Assembly: GCA_963719325.1 (NCBI GenBank)
Contig: CAVRBW010000006.1
Location: forward strand, 1-64,000
Reading direction: 5' to 3'
Length of the DNA stretch: 64,000 bases
DNA from: DATBLE01 sp963719325
Lineage (GTDB): Bacteria; Actinomycetota; Thermoleophilia; Gaiellales; Gaiellaceae
Position 1 is the stretch's first letter. Every line of letters starts with the position of its first letter. Shown piece after piece: positions 8,547 through 17,264 of this stretch. Below the pieces are notes generated by a model that saw only the letters and a program-made list of their open reading frames with translations, was not told where the DNA came from and made no database searches. A program made the translations under genes and the position numbers.

Positions 8547-9924
8547 GCGATCTTCTCCAGCGGGGCGTACTCGAGCATCAGCCGGCGCTCGGCGCCGTCG
8601 TCGGCGAAACGGACCGTGACGACGCCGCCCGGCTCGATCCGCACGACCACCCCTTCGCCGAGCGTGCCGTGGCGCACCGAGTCGCCCGTAGCCAGCTCCG
8701 GGAAGTGCTCGCGCGGCTGGACCGGTGCCCCGTAGCCGCGCCACGAAGAGGGCCGCAGCCGCTCCCAAGCAACGCCGTCGTCGGGAAGCTCGTCGAGAAA
8801 CCGCGACGGCAGGTTGAACGCGCGGCTTCCCCAGAGCGAGCGCGAGGTGGCGTGCGTCAGCACGAGCCGCTCCTGGGCTCGGGTCATCCCCACGTAACAG
8901 AGCCGCCGCTCCTCCTCCACCCCCTGCTCCTCGATCGACCGGACGTGCGGGAAGATGCCCTCCTCCATCCCGATCAGGAAGACGGCCTTGAACTCGAGGC
9001 CCTTCGCATTGTGGATCGTCATCAGCGTGACGAGGCTCTGCTGGCCGCGGATCGCGTCCTGGTCGGAGTACAGCGAGATCTCCTGGAGGAAGCCGGACAG
9101 GCTCGGCTCCGGCGACTGCTGCTGGTACTCCTGCGCGACGCCGACGAGCTCCTGCAGGTTCTCGACCCGCCCGAGCGACTCGATCGTCCGCTCCGCCTCC
9201 AGCGCGGCCAGGTAGCCGGTCCGGTCGAGGACCGCCTCGACCATCTCCGGCACCGTCAGCTCCTGCGCGGAGGCCTGCAGGGATTGGAGCAGCGTGTGCA
9301 GCGCCTTGACCGCCTTCAACGGGGCGGTGCCGACGCCAGCCGCCTCGCCGTGGTCGAGCGCCTCCCAGAGCGAGATCTCGCGCGCGTCCGCGTACAGCCG
9401 CAACCGGTCGAGCGACGAGTTGCCGATCCCTCGCCGAGGACGGTTCGCGATCCGCAGCAGCGAGACGGCGTCGAACGGGTTGTCGACGACCTGGAGGTAG
9501 GCAATCGCGTCCTTGATCTCGGCCCGCTCGTAGAAGCGCGGGCCGCCGATCACCTGGTAGGCGATTCCCTGCCGGACGAGCACGTCTTCCAGGACCCGCG
9601 ACTGGGCGTTCGTCCGGTAGAAGACCGCCAGCTCGTCTGCCGAGTAGCCCTCCTCGACCAGCGAGGCGATCTCGGCGGCGACGAATCGCGCCTCGGCGTG
9701 CTCGTCCTCGACCTCGACGGCGTGCACGGGCAGCCCTTCGCCGAGGTCGGACCAGAGGGTCTTCTCCTTCCGCTCGCGGTTGTTCGCGATCACCGCGTTC
9801 GAGGCGCGCAGGATCGTGTTCGTCGAGCGGTAGTTCTGCTCGAGGGGAATCGTCCGCGTCTCCGGAAAGTCGCTCTCGAACTCGAGGATGTTGCGGATGT
9901 CGGCGCCTCGGAACGCGTAGATCG
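8543..9924 (-). pseudogene. pcrA/uvrD helicase, C-terminal 460 residues (5'-truncated copy A)
   Basis: The frame corresponds to residues 256-715 of the complete gene at 11806-13953. The Walker A, Walker B and first helicase motifs are missing because the frame meets the toxin-antitoxin cassette at 9924/9925. Motifs IV-VI (EQNYRSTNTILRASNAV, MTIHNAKGLEFKAVFLIGME, RRLCYVGMTRAQERL) remain. Without the ATP-binding domain it cannot work as a helicase. Differences from copy B include LGRVENL against QGRIENL. Confidence 0.85.
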
Positions 9925-9978
9925 CGAGCTGGTAAAGTGGTCACCGCAGAGACCACCTTGCGATTGGGGAGCGTGTCA

Positions 9979-10215
9979 GTGGCGGAGATCGGCATCAAGG
10001 AGCTAAAGAGCGGCGCTTCCCGTGTCGTCGACGAGGTCGCAGCAGGCCGCAGCTACGTGATCACCAAGCGCGGACGGCCAACCGCCGTGATCATGCCCGT
10101 CGAGGAGGCTGAAGATCTCGTCCTCGCCAACGCCGAAGAGTTCATCACTCTGCGACGGCGCGCCCGCGACGCTTACCGCCGAGGCCGCTCCAAACCGCTC
10201 GAGGATATCGCCTGA
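9979..10215 (+). CDS. Type II antitoxin, Phd/YefM family (copy 2)
   Basis: This 78-residue product has the same sequence as the antitoxin at 1393-1629, with the same GGGGAG ribosome site, GTG start and CTGA overlap with the toxin. With two identical modules, each antitoxin should neutralise either toxin, so losing one module would not by itself trigger killing. The identity of the copies implies very recent spread or active gene conversion. Confidence 0.9.
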   Translation: MAEIGIKELKSGASRVVDEVAAGRSYVITKRGRPTAVIMPVEEAEDLVLANAEEFITLRRRARDAYRRGRSKPLEDIA

Positions 10216-10511
10216 GCGAGCCCTGCCAGGTACGCCTCGCGCCTGCCGCCGAACGCGCCTACAAAAAGCTGCCAGCCCCGGTGCGCGAGCGGATCCGCAC
10301 CGGCCTCGAAGAGATCGCCATCGCCGCAGCCGGAACCGGTCGCATCCGTGGCAAAAGGGTGAAAACGATCCGCGGACAGGCAGATACCTTCCACCGACTC
10401 CGCGTCGGCGACTACCGCGTCATGTACGACGTCGTCAATGAAGACCGCGTCCTCCTCGTGCTCGGCATCGTCCACCGCAGCGACCTCGAACGCTGGCTCC
10501 GATCCCGATAG
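10212..10511 (+). CDS. Type II toxin, RelE/ParE family (copy 2), probable CTG start
   Basis: The protein has the same sequence as the toxin at 1626-1925 (99 residues from CTG 10212; a GTG at 10281 is the conventional alternative). The GAGG site and CTGA overlap are preserved. The short tail of the cassette after the stop (48 bases) is also the same in both copies, which sets the right boundary of the mobile unit. Confidence 0.85.
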   Translation: MSEPCQVRLAPAAERAYKKLPAPVRERIRTGLEEIAIAAAGTGRIRGKRVKTIRGQADTFHRLRVGDYRVMYDVVNEDRVLLVLGIVHRSDLERWLRSR

Positions 10512-10559
10512 CCCCCACAGTGCCAATCAGAGCCAGGATCACGATTTTCGACCCTTACA

Positions 10560-13187
10560 CGCTCTCGGCGCGAATCGTGCAGAGCCGTGCTCAGAAGATC
10601 TCGGGAGACCAGGGCGTGACGTCGGCGCGGAAGCTGGCATCCGCACGGGCCGCTCCGCCTTCGCGAAGCTCCTCGACGCGACCCGCGCGCAAGAGCTCGC
10701 GGAACGTGAAGCCGCCCAGGTAGACCGAGCCGAGATCGGCGACGTCCAGGGCCAGGTCGGGCTCCTCGCCGGTTCGCGCCGCCTCCCCGCCTTCGACCTT
10801 CCAGCGGCCCTCGTTCCACGGGCAGAACGCGTCGCGAACGTCGAGCACGACCGGCCCCTCGGCTGCGTACGAGCGCCCGGACAGGGCGGCTCCGACGTCG
10901 ACGAGCCGGACCCAGAGCGCGTCGGACAGGGTCGGGCGGGCGAGGTTCGGTCGGGCGAGCAGGAGCAGCAGCGGATGGTCGACCGGCAAGAGCTGCGCGC
11001 CGATCGTCTGCGTCCAGTCCGCGTCGAGCAGGTAGCGCCAGATCGACGCGGTCGCGGCCGGTGTCGTCCCGAGCGCCTCGATGACCTTCAGCGTCGTCTC
11101 CGGCCCGAGGCTGCCGAAGGCGACGTTCAGCCGGTGGAGCGAATAGGCAGACGGAGTTCCGTCCGCCTCGAGGACCGAATAGATCTTCGGGCCGCCGCCG
11201 AAGCGAAAATCGGGCGGATCGGCGAGCAGCCTGTGCTCCCACCAGCTCGTGTCTCGCTCGTACATGCCCGGCGTGACCGCCTGGACGGCGTCGTAGATCG
11301 GACGGAAACAGCGTCAACGCCTCGTCGGCCTCGACCAGCCGGACCCGGCCGACCAGGCCCACGCCTGGACGAAACTCGCTCTGGGTCCGTGGGATCTGCA
11401 GCTCGAGCGCGAGCGAGGCCAGCCCGTAGCCGTAGCGGCCGTAGATCGTCTCCTCGGAGGCCCACAGCACCGCAAGCGGCTCGCCGCGCTCGTGGATGCC
11501 GTCGAGCTGGGCGCGCATCATCGCCCGCAGGATCCCGCGGCGCCGGTGCGTCGGCAGGACGCCGACGATCGTCACCCCGGCCGTCGGCAGAACCGCCCCG
11601 GGCACGGTCAGCCGGAACGAGAAGGCGCCCGCGCCGCCCACGATCGCGTCGCCGTCGAAGGCGGCGTGCATGCGGCCGAGCTCGAAGGTGTGCAGCCAGC
11701 GCTCGGCCCAGACGTCGTCGGGCTTCTCCCGGCCGAAGTAGTGGACGATCGCCCCGGCCGCTCGCTTCAGCTCGTCCCGCGAGCGGCATACCCGCACGTC
11801 GACGGTCACGCGATCTTCTCCAGCGGGGCGTACTCGAGCATCAGCCGGCGCTCGGCGCCGTCGTCGGCGAAACGGACCGTGACGACGCCGCCCGGCTCGA
11901 TCCGCACGACCACCCCTTCGCCGAGCGTGCCGTGGCGCACCGAGTCGCCCGTAGCCAGCTCCGGGAAGTGCTCGCGCGGCTGGACCGGTGCCCCGTAGCC
12001 GCGCCACGAAGAGGGCCGCAGCCGCTCCCAAGCAACGCCGTCGTCGGGAAGCTCGTCGAGAAACCGCGACGGCAGGTTGAACGCGCGGCTTCCCCAGAGC
12101 GAGCGCGAGGTGGCGTGCGTCAGCACGAGCCGCTCCTGGGCTCGGGTCATCCCCACGTAACAGAGCCGCCGCTCCTCCTCCACCCCCTGCTCCTCGATCG
12201 ACCGGACGTGCGGGAAGATGCCCTCCTCCATCCCGATCAGGAAGACGGCCTTGAACTCGAGGCCCTTCGCATTGTGGATCGTCATCAGCGTGACGAGGCT
12301 CTGCTGGCCGCGGATCGCGTCCTGGTCGGAGTACAGCGAGATCTCCTGGAGGAAGCCGGACAGACTGGGCTCGGGCGATTGCTGCTGATACTCCTGCGCG
12401 ACGCCGACGAGCTCCTGCAGGTTCTCGATGCGCCCCTGCGACTCGATCGTCCGCTCCGCCTCCAGCGCGGCCAGGTAGCCGGTCCGGTCGAGGACCGCCT
12501 CGACCATCTCCGGCACCGTCAGCTCCTGCGCAGAGGCCTGCAGGGATTGGAGCAGCGTGTGCAGCGCCTTGACCGCCTTCAACGGGGCGGTGCCCACGCC
12601 AGCCGCCTCGCCGTGGTCGAGCGCCTCCCAGAGCGAGATCTCGCGCGCGTCCGCGTACAGCCGCAGCCGGTCGAGCGACGAGTTGCCGATCCCCCGCCGC
12701 GGACGGTTCGCGATCCGCAGCAGCGAGACGGCGTCGAACGGGTTGTCGACGACCTGGAGGTAGGCAATCGCGTCCTTGATCTCGGCCCGCTCGTAGAAGC
12801 GCGGGCCGCCGATCACCTGGTAGGCGATCCCCTGCCGGACGAGCACGTCCTCCAGGACCCGCGACTGGGCGTTCGTCCGGTAGAAGACCGCCAGCTCGTC
12901 TGCCGAGTAGCCCTCCTCGACCAGCGAGGCGATCTCGGCGGCGACGAATCGCGCCTCGGCGTGCTCGTCCTCGACCTCGACGGCGTGCACGGGCAGCCCT
13001 TCGCCGAGGTCGGACCAGAGGGTCTTCTCCTTCCGCTCGCGGTTGTTCGCGATCACCGCGTTCGAGGCGCGCAGGATCGTGTTCGTCGAGCGGTAGTTCT
13101 GCTCGAGGGGAATCGTCCGCGTCTCCGGAAAGTCGCTCTCGAACTCGAGGATGTTCCGGATGTCGGCGCCTCGGAACGCGTAGATCG
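10560..13187 (-). repeat. Duplicated segment, copy B
   Basis: This is the partner of 7297-9924. It starts immediately after the cassette and continues without a break into the intact 5' half of pcrA, so copy B is the native arrangement on its pcrA side. Copy A is native on the opposite side, toward the secreted gene at 7 kb. Confidence 0.85.
10591..11809 (-). pseudogene. Eis-like GNAT N-acetyltransferase, copy B, frameshifted in the middle
   Basis: This is the same gene as copy A, but here the extra base lies near 11299 (GTAGATCGGACG against GTAGATGGACG). The first 170 residues and the last 225 (from MYERDTSWWEHRLL to TPWSPEIF) are in different frames. Length minus one base is divisible by three and gives 405 residues. 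Two copies broken by single insertions at different points look more like sequencing errors than decay. The gene overlaps pcrA by four bases (GTGA) and should be cotranslated with it. Confidence 0.75.
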
Positions 13188-13953
13188 ACTGATCGGGGTC
13201 TCCTACTGCGCACAGGTTCCGGTGCTCGCCGGCGAGCAGCTGGAGCAGCCGGTACTGCGCGTGGTTCGTGTCCTGGTACTCGTCGACGAGGACGTAGCGG
13301 AACGCCTTGCGCCAGCGCTGGAGCGCCTCCGGGAAGCGCTCGAGCGCCTCGACCGTGAGCATCAGCAGGTCGTCGAAGTCGACCGCGTTCGAGCTGTGCA
13401 TCCGCCGCTGGTACAGCTCGTAGACCTCGGCGACGGTCTGGTCGTAGAACGAATCCACTCGGCGCAGATACTCCGCCGGACCGATCAGCTGGTTCTTCGC
13501 GTTCGAGATCTGCGAGTGGATCCCGCGCGGAACGAAGCGCTTCGGGTCGCGCTCGAGCTGTTCCAGGCACTGCTTGACCAGCCGGACCTGGTCGGCCTGG
13601 TCGTAGATCGTGAAGTTCGACTTGTAGCCGAGCCTCGGCGCCTCCCGGCGCAGGATCCGCCCGCAGGCGGCATGGAAGGTGAGGATCCAGATCGCCCGCG
13701 CAACGCCGCCGAGCAGGCCCTCCAGGCGCTCGCGCATCTCCCCCGCCGCCTTGTTGGTGAAGGTGATCGCAAGGATCTCGTTCGGCTTCACGCCGCAGGT
13801 CGCGATCAGGTGTGCGACCCGATGCGTGAGCACGCGCGTCTTGCCCGAGCCCGCGCCGGCGATCACGAGCAGCGGTCCTTCGGTCGCGAGGACGGCCTCC
13901 CGCTGGGCGGGATTCAGGTCTGCGAGATACCGATCGGGCGACGCAACGGCCAC
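11806..13953 (-). CDS. pcrA: ATP-dependent DNA helicase PcrA/UvrD (complete)
   Basis: The protein is a 715-residue superfamily 1A helicase that unwinds 3'-5' in nucleotide excision and mismatch repair and removes stalled proteins from DNA. Visible motifs are the Q-motif region LNPAQREAVLATEGPLLV, Walker A IAGAGSGKT, Walker B VLVDEYQDTNHAQYRLLQLL, motif III VGDPDQSIYAFRGAD, motif IV EQNYRST and motif VI CYVGMTRAQERL. The C-terminal Tudor-like region (VRHGTLGEGVVVRIEPGG) is complete. It begins a short operon with the acetyltransferase. The window also carries uvrA and uvrB. Confidence 0.95.
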   Translation of the reverse strand: MAVASPDRYLADLNPAQREAVLATEGPLLVIAGAGSGKTRVLTHRVAHLIATCGVKPNEILAITFTNKAAGEMRERLEGLLGGVARAIWILTFHAACGRILRREAPRLGYKSNFTIYDQADQVRLVKQCLEQLERDPKRFVPRGIHSQISNAKNQLIGPAEYLRRVDSFYDQTVAEVYELYQRRMHSSNAVDFDDLLMLTVEALERFPEALQRWRKAFRYVLVDEYQDTNHAQYRLLQLLAGEHRNLCAVGDPDQSIYAFRGADIRNILEFESDFPETRTIPLEQNYRSTNTILRASNAVIANNRERKEKTLWSDLGEGLPVHAVEVEDEHAEARFVAAEIASLVEEGYSADELAVFYRTNAQSRVLEDVLVRQGIAYQVIGGPRFYERAEIKDAIAYLQVVDNPFDAVSLLRIANRPRRGIGNSSLDRLRLYADAREISLWEALDHGEAAGVGTAPLKAVKALHTLLQSLQASAQELTVPEMVEAVLDRTGYLAALEAERTIESQGRIENLQELVGVAQEYQQQSPEPSLSGFLQEISLYSDQDAIRGQQSLVTLMTIHNAKGLEFKAVFLIGMEEGIFPHVRSIEEQGVEEERRLCYVGMTRAQERLVLTHATSRSLWGSRAFNLPSRFLDELPDDGVAWERLRPSSWRGYGAPVQPREHFPELATGDSVRHGTLGEGVVVRIEPGGVVTVRFADDGAERRLMLEYAPLEKIA

Positions 13954-13963
13954 TCCGCCGATG

Positions 13964-14773
13964 CTAGCGGCGCAGGCCGAGGTATCTGCCGAGACCCAGG
14001 TAGCCCGCGAAGCATGCGAAAGCCTCGGCGAGCCCGCGAACCGCTCCGTCCAGGCCGTCGCCGGCGATCACGCCCGCTAAGACGACGAGGAGGCCGACTC
14101 CTCCCGCCACGAGGCGGGCGAACTGCCATGGGTCAGCGCGGAAGCCCAGGTCGTCGAAAACGTCGGTCGGTCCAGCGGCGACCCGCAGCCTGCCGGCGCG
14201 GACGACCGCGGGCAGGGCGGTGAGCATGAGCAGCGCCGTCGCTGACGCGGCTGCGTACGCGTAGGTCGACCACCAGCCGCTCACGGGAAACTCGTAGGCA
14301 GCGAGCGCCAGGGAGAAGACGGTCGCCAGCCCGCCGAGGAGGCCGACGCCACTACGGCGCGCGACGATCCCCACGTCAGCCGGTCGCCGCAGCGCCCGCA
14401 CGAGCGCGAGCCCGCCGGCGACGAACGACACCTGCGGTGCGACCACGAGCCCGAGCCCGGCGAGCGCACCCAGCCATTCGTGTCTCGCGGCGAAGATGTC
14501 CTGCGGCGAGAAGGTCAAGAAGCCGACCGCGTAGGCGATCCCCGCCGCCGCGAGCGCGCCGAACGCCCGGTACGCGCTGCTGCGCGCCAGCGGAGCCGCC
14601 AGCTCGTCCCGGAACCCGGCGGCGAGCGTAGCTGCGTCTCCGAATCGCGCCAGCGCCTCGTCGTCCGAGCGCAGGTGGTCATCGACCTCGAGCAGAATCC
14701 GGGCGTGCGTGCGGCCGCGGATGCCGTTGCGACGGAGCTCCCGGGCGAGATCGTCCAGGTAGCGCTGGATCAC
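13964..14773 (-). CDS. Multi-pass membrane protein with permease-prefix-like N-terminus
   Basis: The 269-residue protein starts at GTG 14773, overlapping the PadR stop (GTGA). The first 70 residues are soluble and helical (IQRYLDDLARELRRNGIRGR, LEVDDHLRSDDEALARFGD), resembling the HAAS/permease-prefix domain that often follows PadR genes. Six or so hydrophobic segments follow (for example VGLLGGLATVFSLALAAYEF). Partners of PadR regulators are commonly membrane proteins they control. No catalytic motif is visible, and the function is unknown. Confidence 0.7.
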   Translation of the reverse strand: MIQRYLDDLARELRRNGIRGRTHARILLEVDDHLRSDDEALARFGDAATLAAGFRDELAAPLARSSAYRAFGALAAAGIAYAVGFLTFSPQDIFAARHEWLGALAGLGLVVAPQVSFVAGGLALVRALRRPADVGIVARRSGVGLLGGLATVFSLALAAYEFPVSGWWSTYAYAAASATALLMLTALPAVVRAGRLRVAAGPTDVFDDLGFRADPWQFARLVAGGVGLLVVLAGVIAGDGLDGAVRGLAEAFACFAGYLGLGRYLGLRR

Positions 14774-15084
14774 GCGAGCACCGCTTCGACCGCCCGCGCG
14801 AACGTCTTCCACTCCAACCGGCCGACCTCAAGCGCCTCCTGCCCGGAGGGCGTGATCCGGTAGACGCGCCGCCTGCGGCCGCTGGCACTCGTCCATCGGC
14901 TCTTCACGAGTCCGTCGCGCTCCAGCCGGTGGAGCGCCGGGTAGATCGTGCCTTCCGGGAGCCTGAAGACGTCGTCGCTTCGCCCCCGGAGCCGCTGGAT
15001 GATCGCGTAGCCGTGGGCGGGCTCGGCCTCGAGGGCGGCGAGCACCATCGCGTCGAGGTGGCCCTTGTGGATATCCGTCTTCAT
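14770..15084 (-). CDS. PadR-family transcriptional regulator
   Basis: The 104-residue protein begins MKTDIHKGHLDAMVLAALEA and carries the winged-helix core HGYAIIQRLR, then LPEGTIYPALHRLERDGLV with the recognition helix and SGRRRRVYRITPSGQEAL as the wing. PadR proteins repress neighbouring transporter or stress genes and release DNA on binding ligands. It is the first gene of a coupled pair with the membrane protein. An inverted repeat spans its start codon, suggesting autorepression. An upstream in-frame ATG at 15096 is less likely because it lies inside that palindrome. Confidence 0.88.
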   Translation of the reverse strand: MKTDIHKGHLDAMVLAALEAEPAHGYAIIQRLRGRSDDVFRLPEGTIYPALHRLERDGLVKSRWTSASGRRRRVYRITPSGQEALEVGRLEWKTFARAVEAVLA

Positions 15085-15118
15085 ACCTCGGCACACAATA
15101 CCTCGTGAGCCGAGGTAT
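15083..15118. promoter_or_regulatory. Candidate PadR operator overlapping the padR start codon
   Basis: ATACCTCGGC (15083-15092) and GCCGAGGTAT (15109-15118) form a perfect 10-bp inverted repeat. A third half-site, ATACCTCG, lies between them at 15098-15105. The left arm covers the padR start codon. The position between padR and the divergent side of its promoter fits autoregulation. The symmetry is seen directly; the binding protein is inferred. Confidence 0.55.
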
Positions 15119-15120
15119 CG

Positions 15121-15835
15121 CTACCTCGTCGCGTCCTCCAGCGCGGCCTCGATCCAGGCCGCGGCGGCGGCGAGGGCGTCGGGATCCGCCGACTTGACCA
15201 CGACCTCGACCTCGCTCCCGCCGTCCGGGAAGCTCGGATAGGAGCCGACGACGACTGCCGGATGCCGCTCGGACATCGCCTCGAGCACGACTGCAATCCG
15301 GCTCTCCGTGGTGCGATACGTGCGCCGCCAGCTGTCGATCGGCCCGCCGGAGCGAAGCTCGTCGAGCAGCGTCTCGAACATGGCCTCCATCTCCGCCGGA
15401 AGCCCGGGCAGCGACGTAGACGTTGCCGATCACGAAGCCGGGCGCACCGCCGAGCGGGTTCTCGATCGCCCGGCTGCCTTCCGGGAGAAGCGCCCAGCGG
15501 GCCACGTACTCCGGGTCGCGGCGGAAGCGCGCCCGTAGCCGGTCGGCCACCTCCGGCTGATCCACCTGGGGCACCTCGAACGCGGCCGAGATCGCCTCTC
15601 GCGTCACGTCGTCGGGGGTCCCACCGAGGCCTCCGGTTGCGAGCACGACGTCCGCAGCAGCCGCCTGCTCGCGAACGAACCGGGCGACGGCGTCGACATC
15701 GTCCGGCAGCACCGCGATCAGGTCGACTTCGACACCGAGCGCGGCGAGGCGTCGCGCGAGCCAGCTTCCGTTCGTGTTCTCGACGTCGCCGCAGAGCAGC
15801 TCGTTGCCGATCGTGAGAATCGCCGCCCGCGACAC
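15121..15835 (-). pseudogene. CinA-like molybdopterin-binding-fold protein, one-base frameshift
   Basis: The N-terminal part (AAILTIGNELLCGDVENTNG, LATGGLGGTPDDVTREAIS, NPLGGAPGFVIGNVYV) is the CinA/MoaB-Mog competence-damage domain. It continues in another frame with LPGLPAEMEAMFETLLDELR through to EAALEDATR. One extra G near 15412 separates them, and without it the product is 237 residues, the normal length of the short CinA-like form. Full-length CinA deamidates or hydrolyses pyridine nucleotides, but this form lacks the C-terminal amidase. It may be functional if the extra base is an error. Confidence 0.7.
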
Positions 15836-15898
15836 GCCAGCGAGTATATGAGCGTCGTCGAAGGGCTCCGAAAGCGCCTCTGCAGCGTGCGCGCGGTA

Positions 15899-16519
15899 TC
15901 ACGCCTGCGCAGCGGACCCGGGGAGGCCGTTGATCAGTCGAAGCACGGGTGTTCCGTCGAGCCAGTCGACCACGTTGACCGAGCCGTAGCGCTGGTCGAT
16001 GCGGAAGAGCGCCTCGTCGGGAAGAGAGAGCCAGGCGGCGAGGAGGGAACGAATCACGCCGGCGTGGGTCGCGACGACGACCGTTCGATCGACGTGGCGA
16101 GCGGTCAGCTCCGTCGCCGCCTCGACCGCTCGCCCCTGCAGGTCCGCGAAGCACTCCCCGCCCGGGAAGCGCACCAGGGTCGGCGTCCGCAGCCAGTCGG
16201 CGTAGAGGTCGGGCCTCGCGACCTCGACCTCGGCGAACGTCAGCCCGTCGACCTCGCCGAAGTCGATCTCGCGGAGGCGTTCGTCGGCGATCGGATCGAG
16301 CCCGAGGGCGGATCCGATTCGGACCGCCGTCTCGCGCGACCGCCGCATGGGGCTCGTGTAGACGGCGGCAGGCGACGCGGCGACGAATCCGGCGCCGAGT
16401 GCATCCGCCTCGAGCTCGCCGCGCGGCGACAAGCCGACGTCGATCGCCCCGCAGAACCGTCCCCGAGCCGACTCGTCGGGCTCGCCGTGACGGCACAGGA
16501 TCAGCCGTGTGGCGCTCAC
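15899..16519 (-). CDS. cobC: Histidine phosphatase family protein, probable alpha-ribazole phosphatase
   Basis: The 206-residue protein has the RHG motif (LILCRHGEPDESARG), YTSPMRRSRETA, the acid residues in LREIDFGEVDGLTF and the second histidine in VVVATHAGVIRSLLA. The family covers phosphoglycerate-mutase-like phosphatases. Its place as the last gene of the cobalamin operon, overlapping cobS by GTGA, supports dephosphorylation of alpha-ribazole-5'-phosphate or cobalamin-5'-phosphate. Without the operon context only the superfamily could be assigned. Confidence 0.85.
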   Translation of the reverse strand: MSATRLILCRHGEPDESARGRFCGAIDVGLSPRGELEADALGAGFVAASPAAVYTSPMRRSRETAVRIGSALGLDPIADERLREIDFGEVDGLTFAEVEVARPDLYADWLRTPTLVRFPGGECFADLQGRAVEAATELTARHVDRTVVVATHAGVIRSLLAAWLSLPDEALFRIDQRYGSVNVVDWLDGTPVLRLINGLPGSAAQA

Positions 16520-17256
16520 GCCAGCCCGACGAGCAAGGCGAGGACGCCGATCTCGGCCACCTGGGTGACGGCACCCAACGTGTCTCCGGTCACGCCTCCG
16601 ATCCACGCCCGGCTCGCGAGGCCACCCGCGGCGGCGACGGCAACGGTCATCCCCGCCGCGACTGCGCCGTCCCAGCCGAGCAGGCCGAGCGCGAGTGCGA
16701 CGGCAACTGCAGCTCCCACCGCTGCCCCGCCGAAGGAGACGCGACCCGAGAGGACGCTGCCGGGCCCACGTTCGGCTCTGGCGTATGGCAGAGCGAGCGC
16801 GAGCGGCGGCGAGGCCGCGCGCGAAAGCGCACCCGCGACGGCGAAGGCCGCCACCGCGTTCCGCTCGACCGCGAGCGACCCGAGCAACGTCGCCTCGACG
16901 AGGATCGCCACGCCGACGGCGGCGGCGCCGAAGCTGCCGATCCGCGAGTCGCGCATGACCTGGAGCGCCTGCTCTCGACTGGAGGCGCCGAGCGCGTCGG
17001 CGCTGTCGGCGAGCGCGTCGAGGTGGAGCGCCCCCGTGACCAGCAGCGCGGCGGCGACGCCGAGGCCGCCCGCCGCGAGAGCGGGAAGAGGCCCCTCCAG
17101 AGCCTCCGCCGTCAACCCGCCGAGCGCTCCGATGCCGGCGCCGACCAGAGGGAAGAACACCGCCGCCTTGCCGACATCGGCAGCGCCGAGCTCGAGCCTG
17201 CGGCCGAGCGGGATGCGGGTGAGGAAGGTGACGGCCGCCGCAGCTGCGCGGACCAG
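16516..17256 (-). CDS. cobS: Adenosylcobinamide-GDP ribazoletransferase (cobalamin synthase), probable CTG start
   Basis: CobS joins adenosylcobinamide-GDP to alpha-ribazole at the membrane. The conserved signatures are VTFLTRIPLG, FFPLVGAGIGALGG, VTGALHLDALADSADAL and VMRDSRIGSFGA. The only conventional start, GTG 17160, would remove the family-wide N-terminal segment. In the same frame CTG 17256 restores it and gives 246 residues, the normal length. No good ribosome site is visible, as expected for a gene coupled to cobT, which ends nine bases upstream. The remaining sequence is strongly hydrophobic with about six membrane segments. Confidence 0.88.
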   Translation of the reverse strand: MVRAAAAAVTFLTRIPLGRRLELGAADVGKAAVFFPLVGAGIGALGGLTAEALEGPLPALAAGGLGVAAALLVTGALHLDALADSADALGASSREQALQVMRDSRIGSFGAAAVGVAILVEATLLGSLAVERNAVAAFAVAGALSRAASPPLALALPYARAERGPGSVLSGRVSFGGAAVGAAVAVALALGLLGWDGAVAAGMTVAVAAAGGLASRAWIGGVTGDTLGAVTQVAEIGVLALLVGLA

Positions 17257-17264
17257 ATGGTTTT

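Larger units (their letters stand above)
7297..9924 (-). repeat. Duplicated segment, copy A (acetyltransferase and truncated pcrA)
   Basis: These 2628 bases match 10560-13187 at roughly 99 % by eye. There are about twenty substitutions, clustered in the middle of pcrA, and two single-base indels. Copy A ends exactly where the second toxin-antitoxin cassette begins. The cassette plus copy B could be removed to leave an uninterrupted pcrA, so this is a duplication with the cassette at the joint. Confidence 0.85.
9925..10559 (+). repeat. 635-bp toxin-antitoxin cassette, copy 2
   Basis: This is the second copy of the unit at 1339-1973, indistinguishable from it by eye. Its left end abuts truncated pcrA and its right end abuts the start of duplicated segment B. 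It therefore occupies the joint of the 2.63-kb duplication. The likely operator inverted repeat is conserved at 9934-9959. Confidence 0.85.

Noticed and set aside
10438..14223. A 1261-residue open frame on the plus strand opposite pcrA
   Set aside because: It is antisense to the complete pcrA and acetyltransferase genes, has low-complexity arginine/glutamate-rich composition and no family signature. Long antisense frames are expected at this GC content.
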